Of a stretch of DNA of 64,000 nt, positions 8,282 through 18,039 are shown one piece after another (positions within the stretch are counted from its first letter, which is position 1; every line of letters starts with the position of its first letter). The notes under the pieces were generated by a model, which was not told where the DNA came from, ran no database searches, and saw nothing but the letters and a program-made list of their open reading frames with translations. The position numbers were made by a program, and so were the translations under genes. This DNA is from Muribaculaceae bacterium (GTDB lineage: Bacteria > Bacteroidota > Bacteroidia > Bacteroidales > Muribaculaceae), in contig JAMPHP010000001.1 of the NCBI GenBank assembly GCA_023663365.1, forward strand, positions 1,220,495 through 1,284,494, written 5' to 3'.

Positions 8282-9769
8282 ATGAAGAAACTTACAATAC
8301 TGAGCTTGGCGGCCGTTCTTGGCGCATCGGCTTTTGTCGGCTGCAATGAGTCGACATACACTCCGGGCGAGGATACGGCGTCGAGCGTTGTGGTATACTC
8401 CTTCAAGCTGGCCAAGGATGACAGCGTGCTGGCGAACCTCGACACGGTGTTCTTTTCGATCGACCTCGTGAAAGGCCGCATCTTCAACGCCGACTCACTG
8501 CCTTTTGGCACGCCTACCGACAAGCTCGTGCCGGTGATCAATCTGCTCGACGGTGTATCGCGCTGCGAACTCACCGTAAACCGTGCCGATGGTACCGATA
8601 CAACCTACAACTACCTCACAAACAGCACCGACTCAATCGACTTCAGCCGCGGCCCCGTGAAGCTCATGCTCGCTTCGCCCGACGGACTCGTGTCGAAGAC
8701 ATACTCTATTGATGTAAACGTGCACAAGGTGAAGAGCGACTCGCTCGTGTGGTCGCAGGCAGCCCGCCGCACCCTGCCTACGGCTCTGTCGACCGTCAAG
8801 GCTCAGCGCACGGTGCAGTGCGGAAGCACACTCTACTGCCTCACCACCGACGGCAGCACGTTCTCGATGGCTCATACCGATACTCCCGATGCCGACAATT
8901 GGCAGACTGCCACCGCAGCACTCCCTGCAGGTGCCGACATCAAGAGCTTCGCCGCCACCGATGATGCACTCTACATCCTTGCTTCGGGAAAACTTTACCG
9001 CTCCACCGACGGCGGAGCTTCGTGGTCCGACACCGGCTCGACCTTCTCACACATCTACGGCGGCTATGGCACGACAGTCCTCGGCTCCGTGCAGACGGCT
9101 GGAAGCTGGTCGGTGCGCCAGTATCCGGGCAACCGCACATTCGCCCTCCCCGGCGATATGCCCGTGAGCGGCACATCCGTGCCCGTGGCATTTGACTTCG
9201 GCATGGCTTCGGCTCCTCAGATTATCATGGTGGGTGGCCGCAAGGCCGACGGTACGCTCTCGCGCGACACTTGGGCCTTCGACGGCTCAACCTTTGCCAA
9301 GATTTCAAACAAAGCACTCCCGGTGCCGGTCGAAGACGTGGCCGTAGTGCCTTTCTTCACCTTCCGCACCAATAACCTCTTCATCACCACACGCCATGCC
9401 GTGATGCTCGCCATAGGAGGCAGCCGTGGCGCTGTCAACAACGACTCGGTGTACGTATCCAACGACTACGGCATGACATGGAACACCGGCGGGCAGCTCA
9501 TCCAGCTCCCCGACTACGTGCCTGCCATGGCCAATGCCCAGGCATATGTGTATCCCACCACCATGCACAGCCGCTCGTCGCAAGTGTGGGTTGAGTTCGA
9601 CGATATCGAGTACCGCCTTCCCGCAGCCGCGAGCCGCGCCACCGAGCCCGTCACCGAGTGGGAGTGCCCCTACATCTATCTCTTCGGCGGCAACTCGGCA
9701 TCGGGCAGCCTCTACAACACTGTGTGGCGCGCCACCATCAACCGCATGACATTCAAACCGCTGCAATAA
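8282..9769 (+). CDS. Putative outer-membrane lipoprotein, DUF6242-like
   Basis: A 495-residue lipoprotein: the signal sequence ends in a lipobox with Cys21 (AFVGC). The N-terminal part (about 25-155) looks like a small beta-sandwich with the strings DSVLANLDTVFFSIDL and KTYSIDVNVHK. The rest has repeated strands with aromatic/Gly turns and SxDxGxxW-type motifs (STDGGASW, SNDYGMTW), as in sialidase/BNR-like propellers. I recall such proteins in Bacteroidales as DUF6242, but cannot confirm it. Its neighbours are envelope-biogenesis genes, so a surface role is likely. The stop abuts the next ATG. No enzymatic function can be assigned. Confidence 0.7.
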   Translation: MKKLTILSLAAVLGASAFVGCNESTYTPGEDTASSVVVYSFKLAKDDSVLANLDTVFFSIDLVKGRIFNADSLPFGTPTDKLVPVINLLDGVSRCELTVNRADGTDTTYNYLTNSTDSIDFSRGPVKLMLASPDGLVSKTYSIDVNVHKVKSDSLVWSQAARRTLPTALSTVKAQRTVQCGSTLYCLTTDGSTFSMAHTDTPDADNWQTATAALPAGADIKSFAATDDALYILASGKLYRSTDGGASWSDTGSTFSHIYGGYGTTVLGSVQTAGSWSVRQYPGNRTFALPGDMPVSGTSVPVAFDFGMASAPQIIMVGGRKADGTLSRDTWAFDGSTFAKISNKALPVPVEDVAVVPFFTFRTNNLFITTRHAVMLAIGGSRGAVNNDSVYVSNDYGMTWNTGGQLIQLPDYVPAMANAQAYVYPTTMHSRSSQVWVEFDDIEYRLPAAASRATEPVTEWECPYIYLFGGNSASGSLYNTVWRATINRMTFKPLQ

Positions 9770-10516
9770 ATGAGCTTCCGCCTCCGACCCCTTACCGCCA
9801 TAGCACTGGCTGCGCGCATCGCCATGATGTGCCTCCTCGCTGTGTGCGCCCACGGTGCGTCGGCACAGACGGCTCCTTATAAATACGACATCGGCCTCGA
9901 GCTCGGTATGAGCGGATATATAGGCGATGTCAACAGCTCGAATATATTCCGTAAGCCCGGCTTCGACGGCGAGCTTTCATTCCGCTATATAGGTGACAGC
10001 CGCTGGGCTGTCCGCGGTGTCTTTTCCACCTTCGGCCTCTCGGGCGATACATCCGGCATGAAAAACGTGCTCCCCGAAGTCACCGACCCCGACACGGGTC
10101 TCAGCGTGCCAGCCGAGTACTCGTTCAGCTCGCAGATCTACGAGCTCAGCGTGAGGGGCGAATTCAATTTCTTTGCCTACGGCATCGGCGAGACCTACAA
10201 GCGCCTGCGCCGTTGGTCACCCTATCTCACCGTAGGTGTGGGCGTGGGCCTGGCATCGACAGGCGGCCGCACCTATGTGGCTCCGACAATCCCCATGGGG
10301 CTCGGTGTGCGCTATAAGCTCAAAGAGCGATGGAACCTTGCCGTGGAGTTTACGATGACCAAATCCTTCAACGACCATTTCGATGCTGAGAATTTGGCCG
10401 ACCTCAACCAGATTAAAACTGCATTCTACAAGAATACCGACTGGTACTCCCGCCTTACGATAGGCGTGAGCTACGAGTTTGGCAAGAGATGCGAAACATG
10501 CCACTATGTCGATTAA
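9770..10516 (+). CDS. DUF6089-like outer-membrane beta-barrel protein
   Basis: A 248-residue exported protein. A signal peptide runs to about residue 33 (GASAQ), then YKYDIGLELGMSGYIGDVN and further amphipathic strands ending in YEFGKRC suggest a small 8-10-strand barrel. The combination with uppS, bamA and two ompH genes is a recurring arrangement in Bacteroidales, where the protein is annotated DUF6089. Its ATG directly follows the previous TAA, and its end overlaps the favoured uppS start. The role is unknown; the context points to the outer membrane. Confidence 0.75.
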   Translation: MSFRLRPLTAIALAARIAMMCLLAVCAHGASAQTAPYKYDIGLELGMSGYIGDVNSSNIFRKPGFDGELSFRYIGDSRWAVRGVFSTFGLSGDTSGMKNVLPEVTDPDTGLSVPAEYSFSSQIYELSVRGEFNFFAYGIGETYKRLRRWSPYLTVGVGVGLASTGGRTYVAPTIPMGLGVRYKLKERWNLAVEFTMTKSFNDHFDAENLADLNQIKTAFYKNTDWYSRLTIGVSYEFGKRCETCHYVD

Positions 10517-11273
10517 AAAGACTGAGAATACTGCTATGGATATAGATATGAACCGCCTCCCGAAGCACGTGGCCATCATTATGGATGGCAATGGCCGTTG
10601 GGCGCAGGCTCGAGGATTCGAGCGTTCGGCCGGTCATGTCGAGGGTGTCAACACCGTCCGGCGTATCACCGAAGAGGCTTCCCGACTCGGCATAGCCTAT
10701 CTCACACTCTACACCTTCTCCACGGAGAATTGGAACCGCCCGCAGGACGAGGTTGATGCACTGATGACCCTCATTGTGTCGGCTATCGAGCGTGAGACCC
10801 CCGACCTTATCAAGAATAATGTGCGGCTCACCACCATCGGTGACCTCGACCGCCTGCCCAAGCACGCTGCCGACCGTATGCGCCGCTGCATGGCCGACAC
10901 AGCACACTGCACAGGCCTCGTGCTCGCCTTGGCGCTGAGCTACTCGGCACGCTGGGAGATTATAGAGGCTGTCCGCAGCCTGGCCAAGCGCGCTGCCGAC
11001 GGCACGCTCAATCCCGACGATATCGACGAGGAGATGTTTGCTTCATCTCTGACCACAGCTCATATCCCCGACCCCGACCTCATGATCCGCACCGGCGGCG
11101 ATATGCGCGTGAGCAATTTCCTCCTCTACCAGATAGCTTATACCGAACTTATCGTAACCCCGATATACTGGCCCGATTACTCCGCCGACGACTTCCGAAG
11201 CGACATTGCCACATACCAAAGCAGGCAGAGGCGATTCGGACTCACCGGAGAGCAAGTGGAAAAGTCGCAATGA
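10506..11273 (+). CDS. uppS: Isoprenyl transferase (undecaprenyl diphosphate synthase)
   Basis: 255 residues from 10506; the ATG at 10536 is an equally possible start. The conserved core begins HVAIIMDGNGRWAQARG, with the catalytic Asp and P-loop-like GNGRWA. It continues through TLYTFSTENWNRP and ends with DLMIRTGGDMRVSNFLLYQIAYTEL, the prenyl-pyrophosphate signature. It makes the C55 lipid carrier used for peptidoglycan and LPS sugars. The start overlaps the upstream barrel gene by 11 bp, and bamA follows 83 bp downstream. Confidence 0.95.
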   Translation: MSIKKTENTAMDIDMNRLPKHVAIIMDGNGRWAQARGFERSAGHVEGVNTVRRITEEASRLGIAYLTLYTFSTENWNRPQDEVDALMTLIVSAIERETPDLIKNNVRLTTIGDLDRLPKHAADRMRRCMADTAHCTGLVLALALSYSARWEIIEAVRSLAKRAADGTLNPDDIDEEMFASSLTTAHIPDPDLMIRTGGDMRVSNFLLYQIAYTELIVTPIYWPDYSADDFRSDIATYQSRQRRFGLTGEQVEKSQ

Positions 11274-11356
11274 CTGCCATTCGCCCTGCATCGGAAATAG
11301 TATTTTTAGCATCCAATCCAACACCCACCCCTGAACACGACAGCTCATCAATCATT

Positions 11357-13981
11357 ATGCGCTCTAAGATAAATCTGCTACTCTTCATCGCCTTTATTTG
11401 TGCGGTAGCCCCCAAGGCTGCGGCGCAGGCGGCAAACGATACAATATACAACCCTCAGGTACTTTATACCGCGATGCCAAAGACCTATCAGATCGCCGGC
11501 ATCAGCATCGAGGGTGCGCCCAACTACGACGACTTCCTTATTCTCGGATATGCCGGTCTCAACGTGGGCGACAGAGTGGCGATTCCGGGCGATGAAATCA
11601 CCAATGCCGTGAAGCGACTGATGAGGCAGACGCTTTTTGCTCAGGCTCGCGTAGAGCTCGAGAAAGTGGTCGGCGACAAGGCCTGGCTCAAAATCAAGCT
11701 GCGCACACAGCCCCGCATCGGCAAGGTGAACTACATCGGTGCGAAAAAGGGCGAGATTAAAGACCTGCAGGAGCGCCTCCAGCTCATAAAGGGCAACCAG
11801 ATTACACAGAATATCGTCAACCGCGCAGAGGCCATTGTCACCAAATACTATACCGATAAGGGTTTTGGCAATGCCACTGTGAAAATCAACCTGCACGAAG
11901 ACCTCTCGAATGAGAACGAGACCATCGTCGACATCGTGATCAGTCGAAACAACAAGGTAAAGGTTCACAAGATTTATATCGACGGCAACGAAGTGATCTC
12001 CGACCGCAAGCTCAAGTGGGCCATGAAGAAGACCAACGAGAAAACCGACCTGCTCAAAATATTCAGCCAGAAAAAATTTGTGGAGAGCGACTATCAGGAC
12101 GACCTCAACCGAATTCTGGAGAAATACAATGAGAAAGGTTATCGCGACGCACGCATCGTTGCCGACAGCGTGGTGCCTTACAACGACAACTCCGTCGATG
12201 TGTTCATCAACCTTGAAGAAGGTAATAAATACTATATCAAGGATATTACCTGGGTGGGCAACACCATTTATCCCACCGAAATTCTCGACGCATATCTCGA
12301 TATGAAGCCGGGCGATGTATATAATCAGAAGCTGATGAACAAGCGCCTCTCCACCGATGACGATGCCGTGGCAAACCTCTACATGGATGAGGGCTACCTC
12401 TTCTACGACCTCCAGCCCATTGAGACCGAAGTGGTAGGCGACTCTATCCGACTCGAGATGCGCATGGTGGAAGGCCCGCAGGCTCGAATCAACAACGTGA
12501 TAATCAACGGTAACGACCGCCTCTACGAGAAGGTGATTCGCCGCGAGCTCCGTGTGCGCCCCGGCGATCTCTTCAGCAAGTCGGATCTTATGCGCTCGGC
12601 ACGTGAAATTGCGCAGACAGGCCACTTCAACCCCGAGACCATGGACATCCAGCCTCAGCCCAATCAGGAGAACGGCACCGTGGACATTGTATTCAACCTC
12701 GAGACCAAGAACAACGACCAGATTGAGTTCTCGCTCGGTTGGGGTCAGACCGGTGTGATCGGCAAACTCGCGCTGAAGTTCTCCAACTTCTCCATCAAAA
12801 ATCTCTTCTACCCCAGCACCTACCGCGGCATTATCCCGCAGGGCGAAGGTCAGACATTCTCTATCAGTGCTCAGACCAATGCCCGCTACTATCAGTCGTA
12901 TGCCATCTCATTCCTCGACCCGTGGTTCGGCGGAAAGCGCCCCAACTCGCTGTCGGTGTCGGCGTACTACAGCCGTCAGACAGGCGTCAACTCCTCATAC
13001 TATAATAACTCGTGGGCAAACTCCTCGCTCTGGGGCTCAGGCCTCGGCTATTATCCCGGCTATAGCTACAACGACTACTACGAGAACAGCTATCAGAACT
13101 CCCTCGACCCCAACAAGGTGCTCCAGATGGTGGGTGTGAACATCGGCTTCGGCAAGCGCCTCAAGTGGCCCGACGACTACTTCACCTTCACCGCCGAGCT
13201 CGGCTACAACTGGTACTACCTCAAAAACTGGGACTACCTTTACTATATGAACAACGGTACGTCGAATGCCATCGTGCTCGGCCTGACCCTTTCGCGCCAG
13301 TCGATCGACAACCCCATCTACACACGTCGCGGTTCGATCTTCTCGCTCAACCTCCAGATCACACCGCCCGCAGAACTCTTCACCGGCAAGCGCAACTGGA
13401 AGAAGCTCTCCGAAGAGAACACCGTGGAGTCGAAGAAGCAGCTCTATCAGTGGATCGAATACTGGAAGCTCCGCTTCAAATCACGCACCTACACCCCGCT
13501 GAGCAACAGCCAGCAGTGGACTCCCGTGCTGATGACACGCTTCGACTTCGGCCTGCTCGGCAGCTTCAACAAATATCTTAAGACACCCTTCGAGACATTC
13601 TACGTCGGTGGCGACGGTATGTCGGGCTCCTACACCTATGCTACCGAGACTATCGCTCTCCGTGGCTACGACAACGGCTCGCTCACGCCGTGGCAAAGCG
13701 AAGGTTACGCCTACACACGCATGGGTCTCGAGCTCCACTTCCCCCTCATGCTTCAGCAGTCCACCACAATCTATGCGCTCGCATTTGTGGAAGGCGGCAA
13801 TGCGTGGACTTCGGTCAAGCAGTTCAACCCCTTCGAGCTCAAGCGCTCGGCCGGTGCCGGTGTGCGCATCCAGCTCCCTATGGTCGGCCTGATGGGTATC
13901 GACTGGGCCTACGGCTTCGACAAGGTGTTCGGCGAGCGCGGCGGAAGCCACTTCCACTTCATCCTCGGCCAGGAGTTCTAA
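11357..13981 (+). CDS. bamA: Outer-membrane protein assembly factor BamA
   Basis: 874 residues from the ATG at 11357, which gives a clear signal peptide (MRSKINLLLFIAFICAVAP..AAAQ); an earlier ATG would add a non-signal extension. Five POTRA repeats occupy about 40-430 and feed into an Omp85 barrel (about 440-874). The barrel includes the usual lid-loop region and ends with FHFILGQEF, an aromatic C-terminal signature. It folds beta-barrel proteins in the outer membrane. An unusual Tyr/Ser/Asn-rich stretch (about 560-600) sits in an extracellular loop region. Two Skp-type chaperones follow, so this is the outer-membrane assembly locus. Confidence 0.95.
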   Translation: MRSKINLLLFIAFICAVAPKAAAQAANDTIYNPQVLYTAMPKTYQIAGISIEGAPNYDDFLILGYAGLNVGDRVAIPGDEITNAVKRLMRQTLFAQARVELEKVVGDKAWLKIKLRTQPRIGKVNYIGAKKGEIKDLQERLQLIKGNQITQNIVNRAEAIVTKYYTDKGFGNATVKINLHEDLSNENETIVDIVISRNNKVKVHKIYIDGNEVISDRKLKWAMKKTNEKTDLLKIFSQKKFVESDYQDDLNRILEKYNEKGYRDARIVADSVVPYNDNSVDVFINLEEGNKYYIKDITWVGNTIYPTEILDAYLDMKPGDVYNQKLMNKRLSTDDDAVANLYMDEGYLFYDLQPIETEVVGDSIRLEMRMVEGPQARINNVIINGNDRLYEKVIRRELRVRPGDLFSKSDLMRSAREIAQTGHFNPETMDIQPQPNQENGTVDIVFNLETKNNDQIEFSLGWGQTGVIGKLALKFSNFSIKNLFYPSTYRGIIPQGEGQTFSISAQTNARYYQSYAISFLDPWFGGKRPNSLSVSAYYSRQTGVNSSYYNNSWANSSLWGSGLGYYPGYSYNDYYENSYQNSLDPNKVLQMVGVNIGFGKRLKWPDDYFTFTAELGYNWYYLKNWDYLYYMNNGTSNAIVLGLTLSRQSIDNPIYTRRGSIFSLNLQITPPAELFTGKRNWKKLSEENTVESKKQLYQWIEYWKLRFKSRTYTPLSNSQQWTPVLMTRFDFGLLGSFNKYLKTPFETFYVGGDGMSGSYTYATETIALRGYDNGSLTPWQSEGYAYTRMGLELHFPLMLQQSTTIYALAFVEGGNAWTSVKQFNPFELKRSAGAGVRIQLPMVGLMGIDWAYGFDKVFGERGGSHFHFILGQEF

Positions 13982-14059
13982 GAGCGTGATTTAGCACAGT
14001 TCCTAAACCTTTTTGCCGCTCAGGTGTCTTATTTGTAAACCACCTTTAAAAGTAAACAC

Positions 14060-14575
14060 ATGAAGAAATTAGCATTAATCATAGCGATGGCCGTCCTCGG
14101 AGTGATGGCCGCCGGTGCACAGAAGTTCGCACTTGTCGATATGGAGTACATCTTCCGCAACGTGCCTTCCTACGAGATGGCAAACGAACAGCTCAACCAG
14201 CTCTCGCAGCGTTGGCAGAAAGAAGTCGAGGCTGTGGGCAAGCAGGCCGAGACTATGTACCAGAACTATCTCTCCGAAAAAGTATTCCTCACCGACGAGC
14301 AGATGAAAAAGCGCGAAGCCGAAATCGTGGCCAAAGAAAAAGAAGCCACAGAGCTCCGCTACAAGTACTTCGGCCCCGAGGGTGAGCTCTACCAGAAGCG
14401 TCAGACTCTCCTGAAGCCCATTCAGGATGAGGTGTACAATGCAATCAAGAAAGTGTCGGAGGAGAGAGGCTACCAGGCAATCTTCGACCGCGCCTCCTCG
14501 TCGGACATCATCTATGCCTCGCCGCGCATCGATGTGAGCAATGAAGTGCTCGCCAAATTGGGATATTCCAATTAA
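14060..14575 (+). CDS. Skp/OmpH-family periplasmic chaperone (first copy)
   Basis: A 171-residue protein with a signal peptide (MKKLALIIAMAVLGVMAAGA, cleavage near residue 20). The mature part starts KFALVDMEYIFRNVPSYE, the usual OmpH first strand and helix. A long charged coiled coil (about 45-115) follows, then a return to the core strand (YQAIFDRASSSDIIYASP). These trimers hold unfolded outer-membrane proteins on the way to BamA, which is 78 bp upstream. Confidence 0.92.
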   Translation: MKKLALIIAMAVLGVMAAGAQKFALVDMEYIFRNVPSYEMANEQLNQLSQRWQKEVEAVGKQAETMYQNYLSEKVFLTDEQMKKREAEIVAKEKEATELRYKYFGPEGELYQKRQTLLKPIQDEVYNAIKKVSEERGYQAIFDRASSSDIIYASPRIDVSNEVLAKLGYSN

Positions 14576-14641
14576 TTTATATAAATTTGCATTATCAAAA
14601 GAATATAAATAGAAAATCAGATATAAACTAAACGAAAGATT

Positions 14642-15148
14642 ATGTTCAAAAAAATCCTTCTCGCCGTCGCTCTCGCTCTGCCTATGAGTGCTATGGCTCA
14701 GAAATTCGGCGTCGTTGACCTTGCCTCTGTATTCGAGGCTATGCCTGAGACAACAGCTATGCAGACTCAGCTCACCGAGACTTCGAAGAAATATGAGGAT
14801 GAGTTCCAGAAACTTCAGGAAGAATTCAACAAACTCTATACCGACTACCAGACCATCGTAAACGACGCCAACACTCCCGACTCCATCAAGCAGCGTCGTA
14901 TGCAGGAAATCCAGGAGCGCGGTCAGAAAATCGAGCAGTTCCAGAACACCGCTCAGCAGGATCTCGCACGTCTCCAGCAGAGCCTCATGGCTCCTATCCA
15001 GACCAAAATCCAGGATGCAGTAAAAGCAGTAGGTACGGAAGGTGCCTTCACACTCGTTCTCCCCAATGACCCCGGCACACTCCTCTATGTAGGCAATGAT
15101 GTGACTGACATCACACCTCTTGTCCGCACCAAGCTCGGCCTTAAATAA
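14642..15148 (+). CDS. Skp/OmpH-family periplasmic chaperone (second copy)
   Basis: A 168-residue paralogue of the preceding gene. It has a signal peptide (MFKKILLAVALALPMSAMA), the core strand KFGVVDLASVFEAMPE, a coiled coil at about 40-110 rich in Gln/Glu/Lys, and the closing strand FTLVLPNDPGTLLYVGNDVTD. It closes the bamA block and a strong hairpin terminator follows. Duplicated OmpH genes next to bamA are usual in Bacteroidales. Confidence 0.92.
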   Translation: MFKKILLAVALALPMSAMAQKFGVVDLASVFEAMPETTAMQTQLTETSKKYEDEFQKLQEEFNKLYTDYQTIVNDANTPDSIKQRRMQEIQERGQKIEQFQNTAQQDLARLQQSLMAPIQTKIQDAVKAVGTEGAFTLVLPNDPGTLLYVGNDVTDITPLVRTKLGLK

Positions 15149-15170
15149 GACTTTAAGCTCGCAAAGCATA

Positions 15171-15216
15171 CTCGGGCAGTCCTATCCGGCACGGATAAGG
15201 CTGCCCGAGATTGTTC
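15171..15216 (+). terminator. Intrinsic-type hairpin after the ompH pair
   Basis: The outer stem is CTCGGGCAG at 15171-15179 with CTGCCCGAG at 15201-15209, and an inner TATCCG/CGGATA pairing lies around a 3-nt loop. A T-rich stretch follows. It closes the bamA-ompH transcription unit. Confidence 0.8.
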
Positions 15217-15350
15217 TATATATCTTGAAGATACGTTCTTTAAGGAATATTTAATATATTTGCACAAATTTTTACATAAGTATCTGCTTCAACTATGCGT
15301 TTTTTTATTAACTTTGCGCGTAACCATTGAAAAACCGATACATTACAGTT

Positions 15351-15818
15351 ATGCCACGACAGTACTTCGACAAACTCGATCTCACTATCCTCAACGCGCT
15401 ATGTGAAAACGCCCGCACTCCTTACCTTGAGATTGCGCGCGACTACGGTGTGTCGGGGGCTGCCGTCCACCAACGCGTGCAGCGCCTTATCGCCGGAAAC
15501 GTGATCACCGGCTCCCACTGCGACATCGACCCTGCCACAATCGGTTTTCATGTAGAAGCCTATGTGGGTATATGTGCCAAGCCCGGCACCGACATCACCG
15601 AGCTTGTGAAGCAGCTTGCCGACATCGAGGAAATCACGGAGTGCAACATCGTCACCGGCCGCTACGACCTTATCGTGAAGGTGCATGCCCGCAGCAACCT
15701 CGATATCCTCAATCTGGTCACGATGCGTATGCGCGACCTCCCTATCTCCAACACCGAGACCATGGTGTCGTTCAAAGAAGGATTTAAGCGCCACCTGCCT
15801 ATCCGCAACGAGGATTGA
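15351..15818 (+). CDS. Lrp/AsnC-family transcriptional regulator
   Basis: 155 residues from the ATG at 15351. A winged helix-turn-helix is at about 5-60 (LDLTILNALCENARTPYLEIA, then VSGAAVHQRVQRLI). An RAM effector domain covers about 70-145 (HVEAYVGICAKPGTDITELVKQL). Family members sense amino acids as octamers and regulate metabolism. A -7 box TAACTTTG lies at 15309-15316 without a convincing -33. It is flanked by the ompH terminator and the methylmalonyl-CoA genes; its targets are not known from sequence. Confidence 0.9.
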   Translation: MPRQYFDKLDLTILNALCENARTPYLEIARDYGVSGAAVHQRVQRLIAGNVITGSHCDIDPATIGFHVEAYVGICAKPGTDITELVKQLADIEEITECNIVTGRYDLIVKVHARSNLDILNLVTMRMRDLPISNTETMVSFKEGFKRHLPIRNED

Positions 15819-15968
15819 TTTGAAAAAATCATCAAGCAAAAGCGTGCTTACACCAAACATTTTGCGTAAATTTGCACCATAAAGCCTAAATTCGAGCATT
15901 GCACTGATGCGACGCTCGCTTTCACGCTTGTACAAAACACAGTATAATCTTTAAATTATCACATAGCT

Positions 15969-16388
15969 ATGGACATTTCCCATATCGAACACATCGGCAT
16001 CGCCGTTCCCTCGCTCGACGAAGCCATCCCCTTCTATGAAAAAATGCTTGGCTTCAAATGCTTCGCTATCGAAGAAGTTGCCGACCAGAAAGTGCGCACC
16101 GCCTTCTTCAAGGTAGGCCAGACCAAGCTCGAGCTCCTCGAAGGTACTTCCGAGGACAGCGCCATCTCAAAATTCATCGCTGCCAACGGTGGCCGCGGCG
16201 GTGTGCAGCACATCGCTTTCGCCGTGCAGGATGGCGTGGCAAACGCCCTCGCTGAAGTAGAGGAGAAGGGTTGCCGCCTTATCGACAAAGCTCCCCGCAA
16301 GGGTGCCGAAGGCCTCAACATCGCATTCCTTCACCCCAAATCCACCATCGGTACTCTTATCGAACTCTGCGAAGACCCCAACAAATAA
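15969..16388 (+). CDS. mce: Methylmalonyl-CoA epimerase
   Basis: A 139-residue glyoxalase-fold protein. The first metal His is in ISHIEHIGIAVPSLDEAIPFYEKMLG, and GGVQHIAFAV and FLHPKSTIGTLIELCE carry the other conserved residues. It interconverts the S and R forms of methylmalonyl-CoA in the succinate-propionate route. It precedes the decarboxylase subunits, but a stable hairpin lies between them (16423-16454), so the two may be expressed at different levels. TAAATTTG at 15867-15874 is a possible -7 box. Confidence 0.94.
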   Translation: MDISHIEHIGIAVPSLDEAIPFYEKMLGFKCFAIEEVADQKVRTAFFKVGQTKLELLEGTSEDSAISKFIAANGGRGGVQHIAFAVQDGVANALAEVEEKGCRLIDKAPRKGAEGLNIAFLHPKSTIGTLIELCEDPNK

Positions 16389-16422
16389 TTGATTAATTCA
16401 TCCAAAAAATAAAAGAGTAAAC

Positions 16423-16460
16423 GGTGTGCCTGCGCTGATGAGCGCGGGTGCGCCTTTTCT
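16423..16460 (+). terminator. Hairpin with T tract between mce and mmdA
   Basis: The 14-nt arms 16423-16436 and 16441-16454 pair throughout with three G-U wobbles around a GATG loop. TTTTCT follows directly. It looks like an intrinsic terminator or a partial one (attenuator) inside the pathway cluster. Confidence 0.65.
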
Positions 16461-16482
16461 CACTTTTTACAACTCCACTTAT

Positions 16483-18036
16483 ATGAGCAGCCAGCTTGAA
16501 AAAGTAAAAGAACTCATTGAGTTACGCGCCGAGGCACGTCTCGGCGGTGGCGAGAAAGCCATCGAAAAACAGCACGAACGCGGTAAATACACCGCACGCG
16601 AGCGCATCGCACAGCTCCTCGACGAAGGTTCGTTCGAAGAGCTCGACATGTTTGTGCGTCACCGTTGCACCAACTTCGGTCAGGAAAAGAAATCTTATCT
16701 CGGCGACGGCGTTGTCACCGGCTACGGTACTATCGACGGTCGCCTTGTCTATGTATTCGCTCAGGACTTCACAGTGTTCGGCGGTTCTCTTTCCGAGACC
16801 ATGGCACTGAAGATCTGCAAGGTGATGGATATGGCTATGAAGATGGGTGCCCCCGTGATCGGCCTCAACGACTCGGGCGGTGCACGCATCCAGGAAGGCA
16901 TCAACGCACTGGCCGGCTATGCTGAGATTTTCCAGCGCAATATCATGGCGTCGGGCGTGATTCCCCAGATTTCCGCCATCCTCGGCCCCTGTGCCGGTGG
17001 TGCCGTATATTCGCCCGCGCTCACCGACTTCACCATCATGGCAAAGGGTATCTCCTACATGTTCCTCACCGGCCCTAAAGTGGTAAAGACCGTGACCGGC
17101 GAAGACGTGAGCCAGGAAGCCCTCGGTGGTGCTACCGTGCACTCCCAGAAGAGCGGTGTATGCCACTTCGCAGCCGAAGACGGTGAGGACGCACTCAAGA
17201 TTATCCGCAAACTCTTCACATACATCCCGCAGAACAACCTCGAGGAGCCCCCGCTGGTAGAGTGCAACGACCCCATCGACCGCCTCGAGGATTCCCTCAA
17301 CGACATCATCCCCGACTCGCCCACACGCCCCTACGACATGTATGAGGTAATCGGCGCCATCGTCGACAACGGCGAGTTCCTCGAAGTTCAGGCCGACTAT
17401 GCCAAGAACCTCATCGTGGGCTTCGCACGCTTCAACGGTCAGTCGGTAGGTATCGTGGCAAACCAGCCCAAGTACCTCGCCGGTGTGCTCGACAGCAACG
17501 CTTCGCGCAAGGGTGCCCGCTTCGTGCGCTTCTGCGATGCCTTCAACATTCCTCTGGTTACTCTCGTCGACGTACCGGGATTCCTCCCCGGCACCGGCCA
17601 GGAGTACAACGGCGTGATCCTCCACGGCGCCAAGCTCCTCTACGCCTATGGCGAGGCTACAGTGCCCAAGGTGACCGTGACACTCCGCAAGAGCTACGGC
17701 GGCAGCCACATCGTGATGAGCTGCAAGCAGCTCCGTGGCGACATGAACTACGCATGGCCTACCGCCGAAATCGCCGTGATGGGTGGTGCCGGTGCCGTGG
17801 AAGTGCTCTACGCCAAGGAGGCAAAGGCCAGCGACAACCCTGCAAAAGTCCTCGCCGACCGCGAAGCCGAGTACAACAAACTCTTCTGCAACCCCTACAA
17901 CGCTGCTAAGTACGGCTATATCGACGACGTTATCGAGCCCCGCAACACTCGCTTCCGCGTGATCCGTGCCCTCCAGCAGCTCGCTACTAAAAAGGTTGTC
18001 AACCCCGCCAAGAAGCACGGCAACATACCCCTGTAA
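16483..18036 (+). CDS. mmdA: Methylmalonyl-CoA decarboxylase alpha subunit (carboxyltransferase)
   Basis: 517 residues from the ATG at 16483 (an upstream GTG would read through a hairpin). Both crotonase-fold halves of the acyl-CoA carboxyltransferase family are present. Typical strings are [32 protein letters not shown] and [18 protein letters not shown]. The protein moves CO2 from (S)-methylmalonyl-CoA to the biotin carrier, giving propionyl-CoA. Similar proteins serve as propionyl-CoA carboxylase beta, but the linked OadG-type and Na+-pump beta subunits point to the sodium-pumping decarboxylase. OadG starts 3 bp downstream. Confidence 0.92.
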   Translation: MSSQLEKVKELIELRAEARLGGGEKAIEKQHERGKYTARERIAQLLDEGSFEELDMFVRHRCTNFGQEKKSYLGDGVVTGYGTIDGRLVYVFAQDFTVFGGSLSETMALKICKVMDMAMKMGAPVIGLNDSGGARIQEGINALAGYAEIFQRNIMASGVIPQISAILGPCAGGAVYSPALTDFTIMAKGISYMFLTGPKVVKTVTGEDVSQEALGGATVHSQKSGVCHFAAEDGEDALKIIRKLFTYIPQNNLEEPPLVECNDPIDRLEDSLNDIIPDSPTRPYDMYEVIGAIVDNGEFLEVQADYAKNLIVGFARFNGQSVGIVANQPKYLAGVLDSNASRKGARFVRFCDAFNIPLVTLVDVPGFLPGTGQEYNGVILHGAKLLYAYGEATVPKVTVTLRKSYGGSHIVMSCKQLRGDMNYAWPTAEIAVMGGAGAVEVLYAKEAKASDNPAKVLADREAEYNKLFCNPYNAAKYGYIDDVIEPRNTRFRVIRALQQLATKKVVNPAKKHGNIPL

Positions 18037-18039
18037 TCA

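Noticed and set aside
11270..11356. Longer start for bamA
   Set aside because: The first 29 residues precede a complete signal peptide that starts at 11357.
15255..15262. TATATTTG as a second promoter for the Lrp gene
   Set aside because: It matches the -7 pattern but no -33 lies at the right distance, and AT-rich DNA gives such strings by chance.
16522..18018. A 498-codon minus-strand frame opposite the methylmalonyl-CoA decarboxylase gene
   Set aside because: The plus strand encodes a well-conserved enzyme; no motif is seen in the antisense frame.
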